From: Yamagishiella unicocca | Lineage: Eukaryota; Chlorophyta; Chlorophyceae; Chlamydomonadales; Volvocaceae | Assembly (NCBI GenBank): GCA_003116995.1 | Contig: BDSL01000006.1 | Coordinates: forward strand, 1,116,001 to 1,180,000 | Reading direction: 5' to 3' | Length of the DNA: 64,000 bases | Shown here: positions 51,465 to 61,714 of the stretch, one piece after another | Position numbering within the stretch: the stretch's first letter is position 1 | Layout of the letters: every line of letters begins with the position of its first letter | Position numbers and translations under genes: made by a program | Notes under the pieces: model-generated | Seen by the model: only the letters and a program-made list of their open reading frames with translations | Databases searched by the model: none | What the model was told of the DNA's origin: nothing

Positions 51465-54416
51465 TTATACCAGCTCCCACTCCTCCAGCTGCTGGTGACC
51501 AGCCGCCTGCCCACCATTCCCCGGCTCCTCGAAGTCGTCATCCACACCATCCGTTGCCATCACCCTCCCGCCGGATGTCAGCGTCATCAGCGGCGCCGCG
51601 CTGTGCTCTTCTGACAAGGCGCCCAGCCTGGAAAACAGGTCCTCCAATTCCGCTGCAGCAAGCAACAGGGAGAAGCACAGGCATGGGTTCATCTTGCCTC
51701 TCACGGAGCACCATGATATGAGCCGCGATGGGCGAAGAAGCGGCAGGCACAGCATCGCGGCAAGCCATCGCACAATCAATACATAGGTCGTTGAACAGAA
51801 TACCAAGCGTCGGACCTTTGCTTGCCGGCGAGCCATCTCACGTTTTATCCCATTTCATACCCAATGGTTCAGTGACGCTGCACCTAGCGGATAACGTTCC
51901 CCTCCCACTCGTGCCCCACGCACCTGGACCCATGCACACGAATCCAATCGCCATGGACGGGTCCAGCGCCGCCGATGGCAGGAGCCGTACGGCGTCGCAA
52001 AAGTAGCTGGCAAGCGAGCCGCACGGCAGAGCGGCCGTAGAGCAGGTCGCGGATGCCCCGCTAGCTACTCCACTGGGCACTGGCCGCGCCGCTAGCTGCG
52101 CCTCGTGCGGGTCCAGGTACAGGACCGAACCATCCTGCACGCCGCAGAGGTACAGCGACGCGCTGGGGCGTCCCCCAACAATACCCACGCTTTGCGGCCA
52201 AGTGAGTACTTGTTGCAGCTGCGGTATGTAGACTGGATTGATCTGCGGAAGGACACAGACGGCGGCCAAGAACCCATGGCGTCAGCGACCCAGTGATGCT
52301 CACGGCGCAAGCTCGACGTGTTCGACAAGCTGATGGATGGAATCGTCACCGGCGATTGTTAGGGCCAACGGCGACATAGCGAAGTGCATGGAGGACACGC
52401 GCGAGGGGTTCCAGGTGCGTCGGACTGGCACCTAGGGTGCTTTAAGGTTGGGCCCTAGGGGAATCCGCGCCATTACGGGCCCGGCCTGAAGGAGCGTAAT
52501 CCAATTTCCACTGTCCTTTGACGCCAGCATTCCCTGGTTTGACATGCTAGAAAGCCGCTCCCCGTCCCCACCAGCCACCGCGCCAGGCGTTGCTCCGTAT
52601 CCCCACTGCCCAAAGCCCGACGCACCTTGTCCATGCCCAGCGTGAGTGGAATGAGCAGCAGCAGTGGCGCGTCAGGTGACCTGCCGGACGACCCCGCAGC
52701 GCCCCGCTGTCCGCACTGCGCCCCGGGTTCCTGCGCTGGTCCCGCGCCAGCAGAACCGACCCCCTCGCTGTCGAAGCTCGCGCCCGCGCTGCTTGCGCCG
52801 CAACGTTTCGCAGCTGCCATCCCTTTGAGCGCCGTCAGCTCCACTTCTGGGGAGGGCCGCGCGGGTGACTCGCTGCTGGCTGCAGCTGCCTGACCCAGCT
52901 TTTCTGCTCCGGGCATGACGCAGGTCGCCGCCCCATTGCACCCATTACGTTGTGCGAGTGGTGCAGACCCTTCCGGCATGGCGGCCCCCGGCAGCTGTTG
53001 GCGCGTTTCGCGTCCTGCTGGCACGGATGCGTCCGAGCTGGTCCCCGACTCGTCTGCTCGGCTGACACTGCGGCAGTCTGTGGCCGGCGCCTTCACCGCC
53101 GAATGGCTTCCTGCCTCCTGGACTTCCTCCGCCTGTCGTTCCGTGTTCCCGTTACCCTTTCGGTCGTGCTGCTGCCGCCCGCAGCAAGGCGTTGACAGGC
53201 CGTCGCTACTGCCTGGACTTGTGTCAGCGTGCGGGTGGCATGTCGTGAGAAGCATCTGCGGCTGCTCTGCAGCAGTTCCCACCGCCGACGCAGCTGCTGC
53301 AAGCTGAGAGCGAATGCTGTCGATGTCGAGCTCCGGGGCACCGCCACCAGAGCCGCAGGCGACGTGGAGGTGCAGGCCCATGGGTCGCTGCACTCCAAGC
53401 TGCGTGAACAGCGCCTCCAAGCCTTTGCAAAGCATCCAGGGCCCAACCCAGCGCCCAGGTACAATGCTGTACGTCGGAGGAGAAGGGAATGGTGTTAGTA
53501 CAGTCGCAATTGTAAGTGCAGTAGTGACCCCCCTTCCCTTGCCACGAGGGCCTCCCCTATGCAAAACCCGTACCACTGGCGGCAATCCTTGACTGAAGAC
53601 CTCTACGACCAAAGCCTACGTCGTTTTACACCTACCCGGCAGGCACGCCCGCTGCACAAATGCGGTGAATAGAAAGGCGAGCATCTGGATGGTCGAGGAA
53701 TAACTCGACTACTGGCTGCACTTCCTCCGGCGAAATCGATTGCCTGCGCCAGCAGCGCCCCAGTGCGATGCGCGCTAGAGCCTGAAGCGACAAAATTGCG
53801 TCAGAGTTTTGGATGCCCAAACGGACCAAGGCACAGACGCGCACCTCAGCGAGGAGCATTTGGCCACTACGTATAGTGCATCCCCAGCCGACGTCACTGG
53901 TTAACATTGACGGCCCTGCGGCGCGAAGGCACAGTCAGCAACAACTCATGGCACCCTAAACCCTATTCACGTTGCTCACCAAGCGACGGGAAGTCCTTGC
54001 GGTAAGTGAGCCAAAATCGCGATCGAAAATCCGCAAGCATGGCTTCCAGCGACTGTGGAAAAGGTAAGCGGCGTAGTTTATGTGAAGTCCGACTACTGCA
54101 AGAGGCATCGCGTCACTCGCCTCTGCATCCAGGACCTTAGCATCCGCGTTTGCATCATCCACTCCATAATAAGCGCCAAGTAGCCAAACTGGTTGCTGTG
54201 AAAGGCTTGTCGCGCCCTGTAGGGATGAAAACGTCTCAATCGCGTTCCAATGGTCAAAGGCACTCCAACGCTCTTCTTCAATTCGTATCCTACGTGCATC
54301 ATGTCCGCCAGCTTTCGAAGGCTGAGAGCCTGACTCATTGTAAAAGCAAACTGCGTAACCCGCAGGTAGAAGGATTGGCTAGTGGTCAAGGTGGTGGTGC
54401 CCGTTCCGCAGCTCAT
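51465..54416 (-). CDS. ATG4: ATG4 autophagy cysteine protease (peptidase C54)
   Basis: ATG4 trims and delipidates ATG8. Exons supported: 54097 upward (5' limit uncertain), 53980-54052, 53845-53915, 53636-53781, 52626-53466, 51924-52242 and 51465-51652, phases consistent. Family landmarks in order: PVWLLGAYYGV, FRSRFWLTYRKDFPSL, catalytic Cys in TSDVGWGCTIRSGQMLL (codon 53878-53880), GRWVGPWMLCKGLEALF, PLLLLIPLTLGMDK, INPVYIPQLQQ and the Asp-Pro-His of LYLDPHEAQ. A roughly 190-residue Ser/Ala/Gly-rich insertion separates the last groups. The C-terminus ends EEWELV, a good LIR-type ATG8-binding motif. The frame into the first exon has no ATG; the start shown (54416) needs a 38-bp intron and is only a candidate. 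One intron is 44 bp. Confidence 0.9.
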
Positions 54417-54849
54417 GGCCCCACACTGCAACGAAACTAACAAGCATGTATGTACGAGTAACAAATGACGCTACTGTGATGATTGAAGAAGAGCACTTGT
54501 GGCTGGATTCCGAGTTTATAAATGTGCATTACGATTGTTCATGTGCACATTTGGACATTTCATGTTTAGATTGGCCCATCAATCCTAGCTCTCCACCTCT
54601 CCACGACCAGAGACTATAGAGTACGGCAAGCGTTTTTATAGGGAAAGCTTCTGATGATGTTTGGTACTCCAAATGCCACATTTGACGCTGAGCTCATAAC
54701 TCCGAAGGGATTGCCGACATCAGCACTCAAGCTGTTCTTAGGCTTTTGTTTTATCAGAGCCCCTGCGGCCGCTAGACGGCATGACTGTCTTTGCGGCCGC
54801 GCAAATTTAGGTTGTATATCTTCCCATAGATATAAATACCTAGGGAATA
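54417..54849. promoter_or_regulatory. Divergent region between ATG4 and the RGG-WD40 gene
   Basis: 433 bp between outward-facing starts, AT-rich from 54480 to 54760. A hairpin with GCGGCCGC ends lies 50 bp before the WD40 start codon, probably in its 5' leader. Confidence 0.45.
54765..54800 (+). other. Hairpin with GCGGCCGC ends in the probable 5' leader
   Basis: Two GCGGCCGC octamers (54765-54772 and 54793-54800) flank AGAC...GTCT, so the segment can fold into a GC-rich stem with a small internal bulge, 49 bp upstream of the ATG at 54850. Confidence 0.55.
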
Positions 54850-57800
54850 ATGGATGATTGGGGAGGCGGCAGAGGAAGCTACCGAGGTCGGAGTTCGCGC
54901 GGGTTCGGCGGTGGTGGTGGCCGCTATAATGACAACTACTATGGCGGAAGAGGCGGCAGGACTGGGGGCACGTACTACGAGGGCGGTGGCCAACAAGGCG
55001 GGTTCTACGATGGCCCGCCTGGGCCCAGCCGTGGAGGAGGCAGGGGTAGCCGAGGAGGCTACGTAGACAGTTATCAAGGTAGCGGCTACCAGGGTGGAGG
55101 CGGCTATGATGGTGGCGGCTATCAAGGCAGCAACTATCGGGGCGGAGGCGGGCGATTCAACGATGGTGGATCTCGCCGCGGCTTCCGTGGGGGCCGCACT
55201 TGGCACAATCCCGGTAGGCTGAAGACGACATGTATTCTACCTGAATAGGTTCGAGCAGCTTCACCACTCAGCGCGTGTCGACTCCAACGCGCCTTGGTTG
55301 CAGGGCAGAAGCGGCAGCAGCCGCAGTCCAACGCGAACCCACCACCCAACCTCACGTTGCTTAAAACCATCCAAGCGCACACCGCTGCGATCACCTGCAT
55401 CGCGTATGACCAAGCCACCAACGCGGTAAGGGGCTGTGGCGTGTCTAGGGCCGAACCCCACTCTGAACCACCCCTGGGGCCACGTCGCTAGAAGGGCTCT
55501 GCGGCTAACGGCGAACACCCCATGCCTCGCAGCTCTTCACTGGATCGAAAGATGGCAAGGTCAAGCAGTGGGACTGCAACAGCGGCCAGGTACTAGCTAC
55601 GTGACTGAGGTCGGGGGGGAAACGTAGAGGGCAAGGGGGCGGCTCTGACAAGCATGGGGCACTCCAATGCCAACCTCCGAATCTGCAGTGCCGATGGTAC
55701 TGTGCGGTTGTATCGGTATCCGAAGGCAGGGCGGGGTCAATGCTTTAAAGCGTGACGGCGTTTGATCGCAGCACATCGGCTGTTAGAAGGCCACACCAGC
55801 TGTTGGAGCTCAGTGGTTGTTTATGGGCCACGCTTTTGGTAGTGGGCTTTGGCGCGCAGCCACTAGTCTCCCCTGTACCCCAGTGCACAATTAGCCTTAC
55901 GTTGCGATCCTTCCAGCTTAACTGATTAATACCTCCACTTGACTGACGCCAGTGCTCCCTGTCCGCCTCCGTAGATTACCCACGAGGAGAACCTGGTCGG
56001 CCAGGTGGACGCCATTCTGTTCATTCAGGGCTTCCTATTTGTGGCGTACGTGAAGGGATCCGACCCCCGCAACCAGGAGGGGATCATCAACTTTTACAAC
56101 ACAGCCGCCGGGAAAACGCAGATGATTCCAGGGCATAGGGTAAGTCGAGGACAAAACAGCCCGGTTGGCCGGTTGCCAGTGCGGTAGGCTGCGACCTGGG
56201 TCGTCGCCATGCCGGAGGGGGGCCTGGGCGGGGATCATACCGCGCCCTGCATTTTGAAGACGAGCTAGCATGACGATAGGGACACGGCGGTATGCGAGTC
56301 GCTGGCTGCAGCGGACAGGGTTGGAAAGGACAATGTATTTGTGCGGTTGCTCGTGGCGTGTTTCGTGCTGCTGTGATGCTGGGGGTGCCGGACCAGGGCC
56401 AGGGCCGTTGTGACGTTGCCGAAGCACCGTCTGACTTTAAATGGGCGCTATGGATGCCCGGGTCTGCAGACGCGCATTTCCTGAACCACTACCAGCAGCA
56501 CGAGGCAAAACACTGCGAACACAGTTTATACCGGCAGCTACGTACTCGTCTGCTGTCCCAACTAAAGCCTCGCAGCGGGCAGGTTACGGCCCAATGTTGT
56601 GGGCTTGTGTGGTACAAGTATTTTCGTTTCTGTTTGCGGCCTGCCGAGCGCCCGGGGAACTGCCCACTGCACCTCCCGCAGAGCCACATCAACCAGCTGC
56701 TGGCCGCCAACAACTTCCTCTTCAGCGGCGGCCAGGACGGCAGCATCCGCGTCTGGGGCATGGAGGGCGAGGCGTTCGTGTGCAAGGTGAGCGGGCGTGG
56801 CTGGGAGGGGCTGGGCATCTGGCAACAGCACCCATACTCGACAAAAACACTCGAGCTGTCCGGACAGTCATGCCGTGATGGCCCACACGTATGTTTGGGC
56901 GCCACTTGTCGGCATAGTTATCCCTTCCTTATGCGTGGTGAACGGAAGTGGCTTTGCTGGAGGCGCCAGTCTGACTGCGCATGCGATATCGTGATTTTCC
57001 GCCGTGCGGGTGGCGGAGTGCTGACCTCGGCCGGACAGGGCGGCAGCCGTCCCGTTGCTCGCTGGGTTGGCAGCAGGCGCTGGCGACCAGGGACCGGTTC
57101 CTCAGCACGACGGCTCGTCATCACGACGCGCACATGCGTCTGGGGTCCCCTTTGCAACTGGGCCCGGGTGGCCGAGCGGCTTGTGCCTCAGGCGCCAGGC
57201 GTGGACGCAACAGACCAGCTGCTAGACGTTCCTCCATGTGCGGTGGTTGTTGCGTTTTGACGCGTTACCTGACCCGGGTCGGCGCGTCTCCAATTTGACG
57301 CCGACCGCATGTGAGTTACTGGTATCCGTACCCGAGTGAGGAAGCGGGTCCTTCCAGCTACCGTGTGTCGTGGTATTAATGTACCGCTGTCCTGTTTAAT
57401 GTACCGCTGTCCTTTGTCGTGGTGTTCATGTACCGCTGTCGCACCTGCATGTCTGTACAGCACATCCTGGACAAGGACAAGGGCGGACACACATCCCCCA
57501 TCTACTCCATCGAGATGATCAACGGCTTCTTGATATCGGGCGACTCCTCGGGCTGCCTGAAGGTAGGCGTCAGAAGTGTCACCCAGTGAACCAGGCATGC
57601 GGTCCGCTCCGCCCCCTAGCCGGACAAATGCCGATGTCTTGGGCCGAGCGCGCGCAGTGCTGCCGCCATGCTGCAGCTTACACAACCGAGCGTTATTGAC
57701 ATCCCGGCTCCGTAGGGTATGAAGAACAGCTCGGGGCTCGGTGTTATTAACAGCCCGGCGAAACATCCCGATCACGCCTCGAGTGGCGGTGCCGTGCAAT

Positions 57801-59297
57801 GACGGTGTGGCGATTGCAGGCCGCACACGTCCACACAGACCTCAGCCATGCGGCGCACGGTATTGAGGCACTCCCGCGTCATTGGACATCCTCCCTGCGC
57901 AGATATGGGACAGCGCCTCGGGGACTTGCACGCAGACGCTCCAGGCCGCTCACACAGGCATCATCTCGACCATCCTGCAGTACGGGGTGAGTTTGGGGCG
58001 GGCCTCTTAAGCTGTCGGGCTGGGACGCGCAATTCCGTGGCCCGTGAGGCGCAAGGCGCCGCGGCTGTGCGTCTGCTGGCCGTGAAGTTTCGCGGCTGTC
58101 CTTTGGGTCCTGAAGTTGGGTCGGAACATCACCCCATATCCCGTATGTGTGCACGCGCCAAACCATCCCATATCCAGTATCACCCAGTATCACCCCATAT
58201 CCAGTATGTATGTGTGCGCCTTTGCTCACGGACCTCTGCTCATGGACCTCTGCTCATGGACCTCTGCTCATGGACCTCTGCCCATGGAAACCTTACAGAA
58301 CAACATCTTGACGGGCTCTGCTGACGGCACGATGAAGGTGTGGGAGCTGGTGAACCCCCCCATGCCGGGCGCGGTGGTGAAGCCGGAGCCCATTGACCGC
58401 TACTTTGGAGACGATTCGGGCGGCGGCCGCGGCGGCGGCGGGGGTAGCGGCGGCGGGCGCTACCGCCAGGTTAGTGACCGGGCTGCCGGCAACGTATGAC
58501 AAGCACTGTCCTGCGATCATGCTCCATGCGCACTTCCGGGGGATGCCGGCACCATCTGCCAAAATGAGAGGCGCATAGGGCGTTGGGCTGCGCATGGATT
58601 AGGTGGAACAGTAACATTGCATACAAAGTAAACGAGAGTATTCTTTCCGCAAGTCTGAAAAGGCCTCTCCCTTGCCTTTTCGGTCGCTGCCGTACAGGGT
58701 GCTACCGCTGCCAACGCCATCCTGACGATGGACGGCACCCCCGACAACAAGGGCGAGAGCATGATGGCCATATCGTGTCTCTTTGACGGCGTACGCATCT
58801 TCAATGTGGACCAGAGCATGGCGCTGCTAGGCGTGCTTCCGCAGGTGCGTGATGCTCGCCGACGTGATGTGGGCTGGAGGCGGCGCCACTTGACAGGCGC
58901 CTTGGCGCGCATGCAACATGTGGAATCAATCACGTCAATGGGTTTCGCAACATGGATTAGAGCCGCCGTGTGCCGTGCGAGTATTTGACGAGAAGGCGTC
59001 CGAAAATGCGGGTTCAAACCACGCGCAGTTTCCCGCGCCGTAAGCGTCAGCGTCTCTCGTCCTCTTTCCAACAGTGCCCCCTTCACCCATTAGGACGTAC
59101 TGCAATGAATATACGGTAGCTGATTGAAAGCGCATGGAGCTAAGCGAGGCTAACGGGCCATCATCTCCCAAATGCACCCCCTGCCCGTTCCGTACGCCTA
59201 GGTGGAGGTATGCCGGGCCATCACCAGCATCCCAGGCGCGGCGATTATCGTTGGAGACGACAGTGGCCAGGTGCACATCTTCTCGTGGACGGGCTAG
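54850..59297 (+). CDS. RGG-box WD40-repeat protein, ZFWD-like
   Basis: Ten exons: 54850-55213, 55304-55425, 55533-55589, 55975-56139, 56682-56786, 57461-57562, 57903-57986, 58299-58469, 58698-58844 and 59202-59297, total 1,413 nt, 470 aa, all phases agree. Residues 1-120 are an RGG/Gly-Tyr box (YRGRSSRGFGGGGGRY), typical of RNA-binding proteins. From about residue 140 a seven-blade WD40 propeller follows: FTGSKDGKVKQWDC, FSGGQDGSIRVWGM, ISGDSSGCLKIWDS, LTGSADGTMKVWEL, VGDDSGQVHIFSW. The blades resemble plant ZFWD proteins, but I see no CCCH zinc finger; the RGG box takes its place. A Gly-rich loop (GGGRGGGGGSGGG) interrupts one blade. A role in mRNA metabolism is inferred. The splice after exon 3 leaves out a stretch in the intron that itself reads like a WD blade. 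Confidence 0.9.
55629..55755 (+). other. WD-like open frame inside an intron of the WD40 gene
   Basis: Between exons 3 and 4 a frame reads MGHSNANLRICSADG and then TVRLYRYPKAG before a stop at about 55755. This matches the GH...SADGTVRLW core of a WD repeat. No donor and acceptor pair with fitting phase was found, so it is not included in the coding model. Confidence 0.45.
57377..57445 (+). repeat. 20-bp imperfect tandem repeat before WD40 exon 6
   Basis: Three copies of TAATGTACCGCTGTCCTGTT-like units (57377, 57397, 57426), ending 16 bp upstream of the exon 6 acceptor. Confidence 0.8.
58230..58285 (+). repeat. 14-bp tandem repeat before WD40 exon 8
   Basis: Four copies of GGACCTCTGCTCAT, the last with one change, ending just before the exon 8 acceptor at 58297-58298. 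A shorter CCAGTATCACC repeat lies 20-60 bp upstream. Confidence 0.9.
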
Positions 59298-60557
59298 TTG
59301 TCTCACTGCAGGGGCGCTGTGGTTTCGCTGCAGGGGAGCCTGTTGGTGGCAGGCCCGCTCACAGTGGGTCATCGGGATGCTCCGCCCCCTAGTAGGGCTG
59401 AGCCTGTATGCTGCGGGTGCAAATGCAAGCGCTCGGGGGCGACCTGCGGCCTATCCGACGCAAGCGCTCGGGGATAATCTGCGGGCTATCCGTTGGCAGT
59501 AGACTTCGCGAACGGACCGGAAGCCGTGATGCAACACCCACGCGTGTGCGCGTGTGAGCGGGCATGGGCCGCGTGTGACAGGGTAGGGGTCAACAGGCTT
59601 GGGCGGCGGCGATGATGAACGTACCGAGTGGCTGCGGTGTTGTTTCTTTTTGGCTCGCAAGGGCAGCTGGATCATGGCGCTTCATCGCACGAGTTGGGAT
59701 GTCAAGAGTTGGGACGTTACATGTTACATGATGTACTACAGGGCGTCCGCATTGCGCAGCGGACGAGCAAATTGGGCTCGTCGCCGCTTGGTGTGCTTGG
59801 AAGCCGAACACGGCCGCATGACAAGACGAGCGCACCTGGAAGCGCATGTACGCTCATTGAGAATTATGATAATTGGAACTGGACGGCAGCCAGGTCCTCG
59901 TCCAGTGCGTTACTAGCACTTGTAAATGGTGTATACAACAACAGTAGACTGTGCATCAAGTGCCGCCTACGGGCCAAAGTATCTGATAGTTTTGCTTCTG
60001 CCGCTTGTGTCCCGATATGCCAGGCATGCCCCAAACTGCACCCGTGAAGACAGGTCCCACACCGGCGCCCGTACGACCCGATCATATAATATGATCAATC
60101 ACATCACTTTGTACCCATCACTTTATCCTTGGCTCCCAACATCGCATCATCCCGTCGCCATCAGTTTGCGACCCAAGCACCTGACTCGGCCAACCCACGC
60201 AACCCGTCCATAAGGACCTAGGACACCAGCGGCTCGCGGTTCAGAAGCTATCCGCGTTTTATGTTGCGTTGCCCGACTATTACCCGGGCCAGCAACCCCA
60301 CGAGTAGTGGTCTGCAACGACAGTCCCAGCAGCCTCACGACTACCAAAATGAGTAAAAAGTCGCAAAGCGCGTTAATTTCTGGCATGCATTCAAGTTCAG
60401 TGCATTTGGCGCAACGAGTTCAACCTTCACATCTTCTCATCCCGGCTCTCTCGCGGCCGCCAGCAACAACCGTACAACTACTCCTTGTTCGGCGGCTCTG
60501 CCGCGTAGGGCCCCGCCCATGCCGCGTCACCGACATCTGAAAGCGGTCCTGGCAAAT
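59298..60557. other. Convergent intergenic region, 3' of the WD40 gene
   Basis: No supported gene. It contains a 35-bp duplication at 59425-59492 and a TGTAA at about 59921 that could serve the WD40 gene. The plus-strand 139-codon frame at 59628-60047 has no recognisable features. Confidence 0.45.
59425..59492 (+). repeat. 35-bp tandem duplication
   Basis: GCAAGCGCTCGGGG followed by a CTGCGGCCTATCCG-type segment occurs twice in tandem, some 130 bp after the WD40 stop codon. Confidence 0.8.
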
Positions 60558-61170
60558 CAGCTTGCGCAGCCGCACAGCAAGTATTCGAGCCTGCAACAGA
60601 ATCCATACGAGCACACACATTAAGCAAGTTCACAACGCTCGAGCTCTCGACACGCCAGAGCCGCCGTGTCCCCAGCTTCGGTATACCTGAGCATTGTGCT
60701 ATCCATGTCCACCACCAGCCTGCTATCCGGCAACGCCCCCCAGTACGGCTCGATGGCATACAGCCTGACCATCAACACATCAAACAGGACCCCATGCCGC
60801 CCGGGATGTGTAACGGAAGGCTAGACGTGCGGCTAAATGCATATGCCAGCATATGCACTCGATTGTAACAGCAAAAGCTGTACAACTTCTCTTAAACATC
60901 AAGTGCTACCAGGAACTGCAGTTGAGACCGAACGCTGTCTTGCAAACCGTTACGGCGAGGACCCCTAGGCGAGGTCTGAAACGTCGACTAACCTCCCAGA
61001 CAGCACCAGCGCCCAGGGGCACTGGCGCCGGGCAATCCTCGCACCCGCCCCACCCACCCACACTCTCACCGTCGCACCCAACGCAGTTCACGCCCACAAC
61101 AGCATTCAGCAACAAGCTGCACAGCGCCGTGATATGGCAACCTTGCGCGACATTTGCCTACGAAGGCCAT
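60558..61170 (-). CDS. Small unassigned protein, 107 aa (tentative)
   Basis: Four exons can be joined in phase: 61070-61170, 60910-60964, 60687-60820 and 60558-60591, total 324 nt. The product starts MAFVGKCRARLPYHGAVQL. It includes HGVLFDVLMVRLYAIEPYW and LPDSRLVVDMDSTMLR, which read like genuine protein, and ends EYLLCGCAS. Donors GTGAGA and GTATAC and the acceptors are acceptable, but no family is recognised and I chose splice sites partly to keep the frame open. It lies 125 bp downstream of the bZIP stop in the same direction. Alternatives are that some of these exons belong to an unrecognised longer gene or are chance. Confidence 0.4.
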
Positions 61171-61294
61171 AACGCTAAATGATGGCGACTTGCAGCGAAT
61201 CTAACTGCGACTTGCATCAACACGCTATCTGCGGCTCGTCTCCAACCTCCTGGTGCCCGCAGGTGGGACAGGAATGAAGACCACTCTCCAGCCT

Positions 61295-61676
61295 TCACAC
61301 CGGCTCCAGTTCGCCGCTGGACCGCCTGAAGTCCAGACGGCGACCCGGGTCAGCGCCGCGTCCACCGCCGTCGCCGCCTCGCGAGCCAAGGTCGCCGCCG
61401 CGTCCACCGCCGCGTGGCCCCTGCCCGCCACTGCCGCCACCGCCGGCCCCGCTGGTGCTGGGCTTGGACGCCTCCGCCAGCCGGCCGTTTGCGCCCGTCA
61501 TCTGCAGCAAGGACTGCAGCGTCTCCGCCGAGATGTCTGAGATCTGCTGCTTTCCCTCGATGCGGCCGCGCAGCATTGCGTTCTCCTCCTTGAGTGCGAT
61601 GACCTCCTTTTCGCTATCCGACACCTGGAGGCCACCCACGACGATGCCGTGAGTGGATACGCAAAAGCAACCCGGT

Positions 61677-61714
<38 letters not shown>

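Noticed and set aside
57163..57180. GGTGGCCGAGCGGC, similar to the D-arm of tRNA-Leu/Ser
   Set aside because: No matching acceptor stem, anticodon arm or T-arm at the proper spacing; it lies in a WD40 intron. A similar TGGCCGAGCGG at 9733 fails in the same way.
59011..59022. GGTTCAAACC, similar to a tRNA T-arm
   Set aside because: The upstream 60 bases do not form D or anticodon arms or an acceptor stem.
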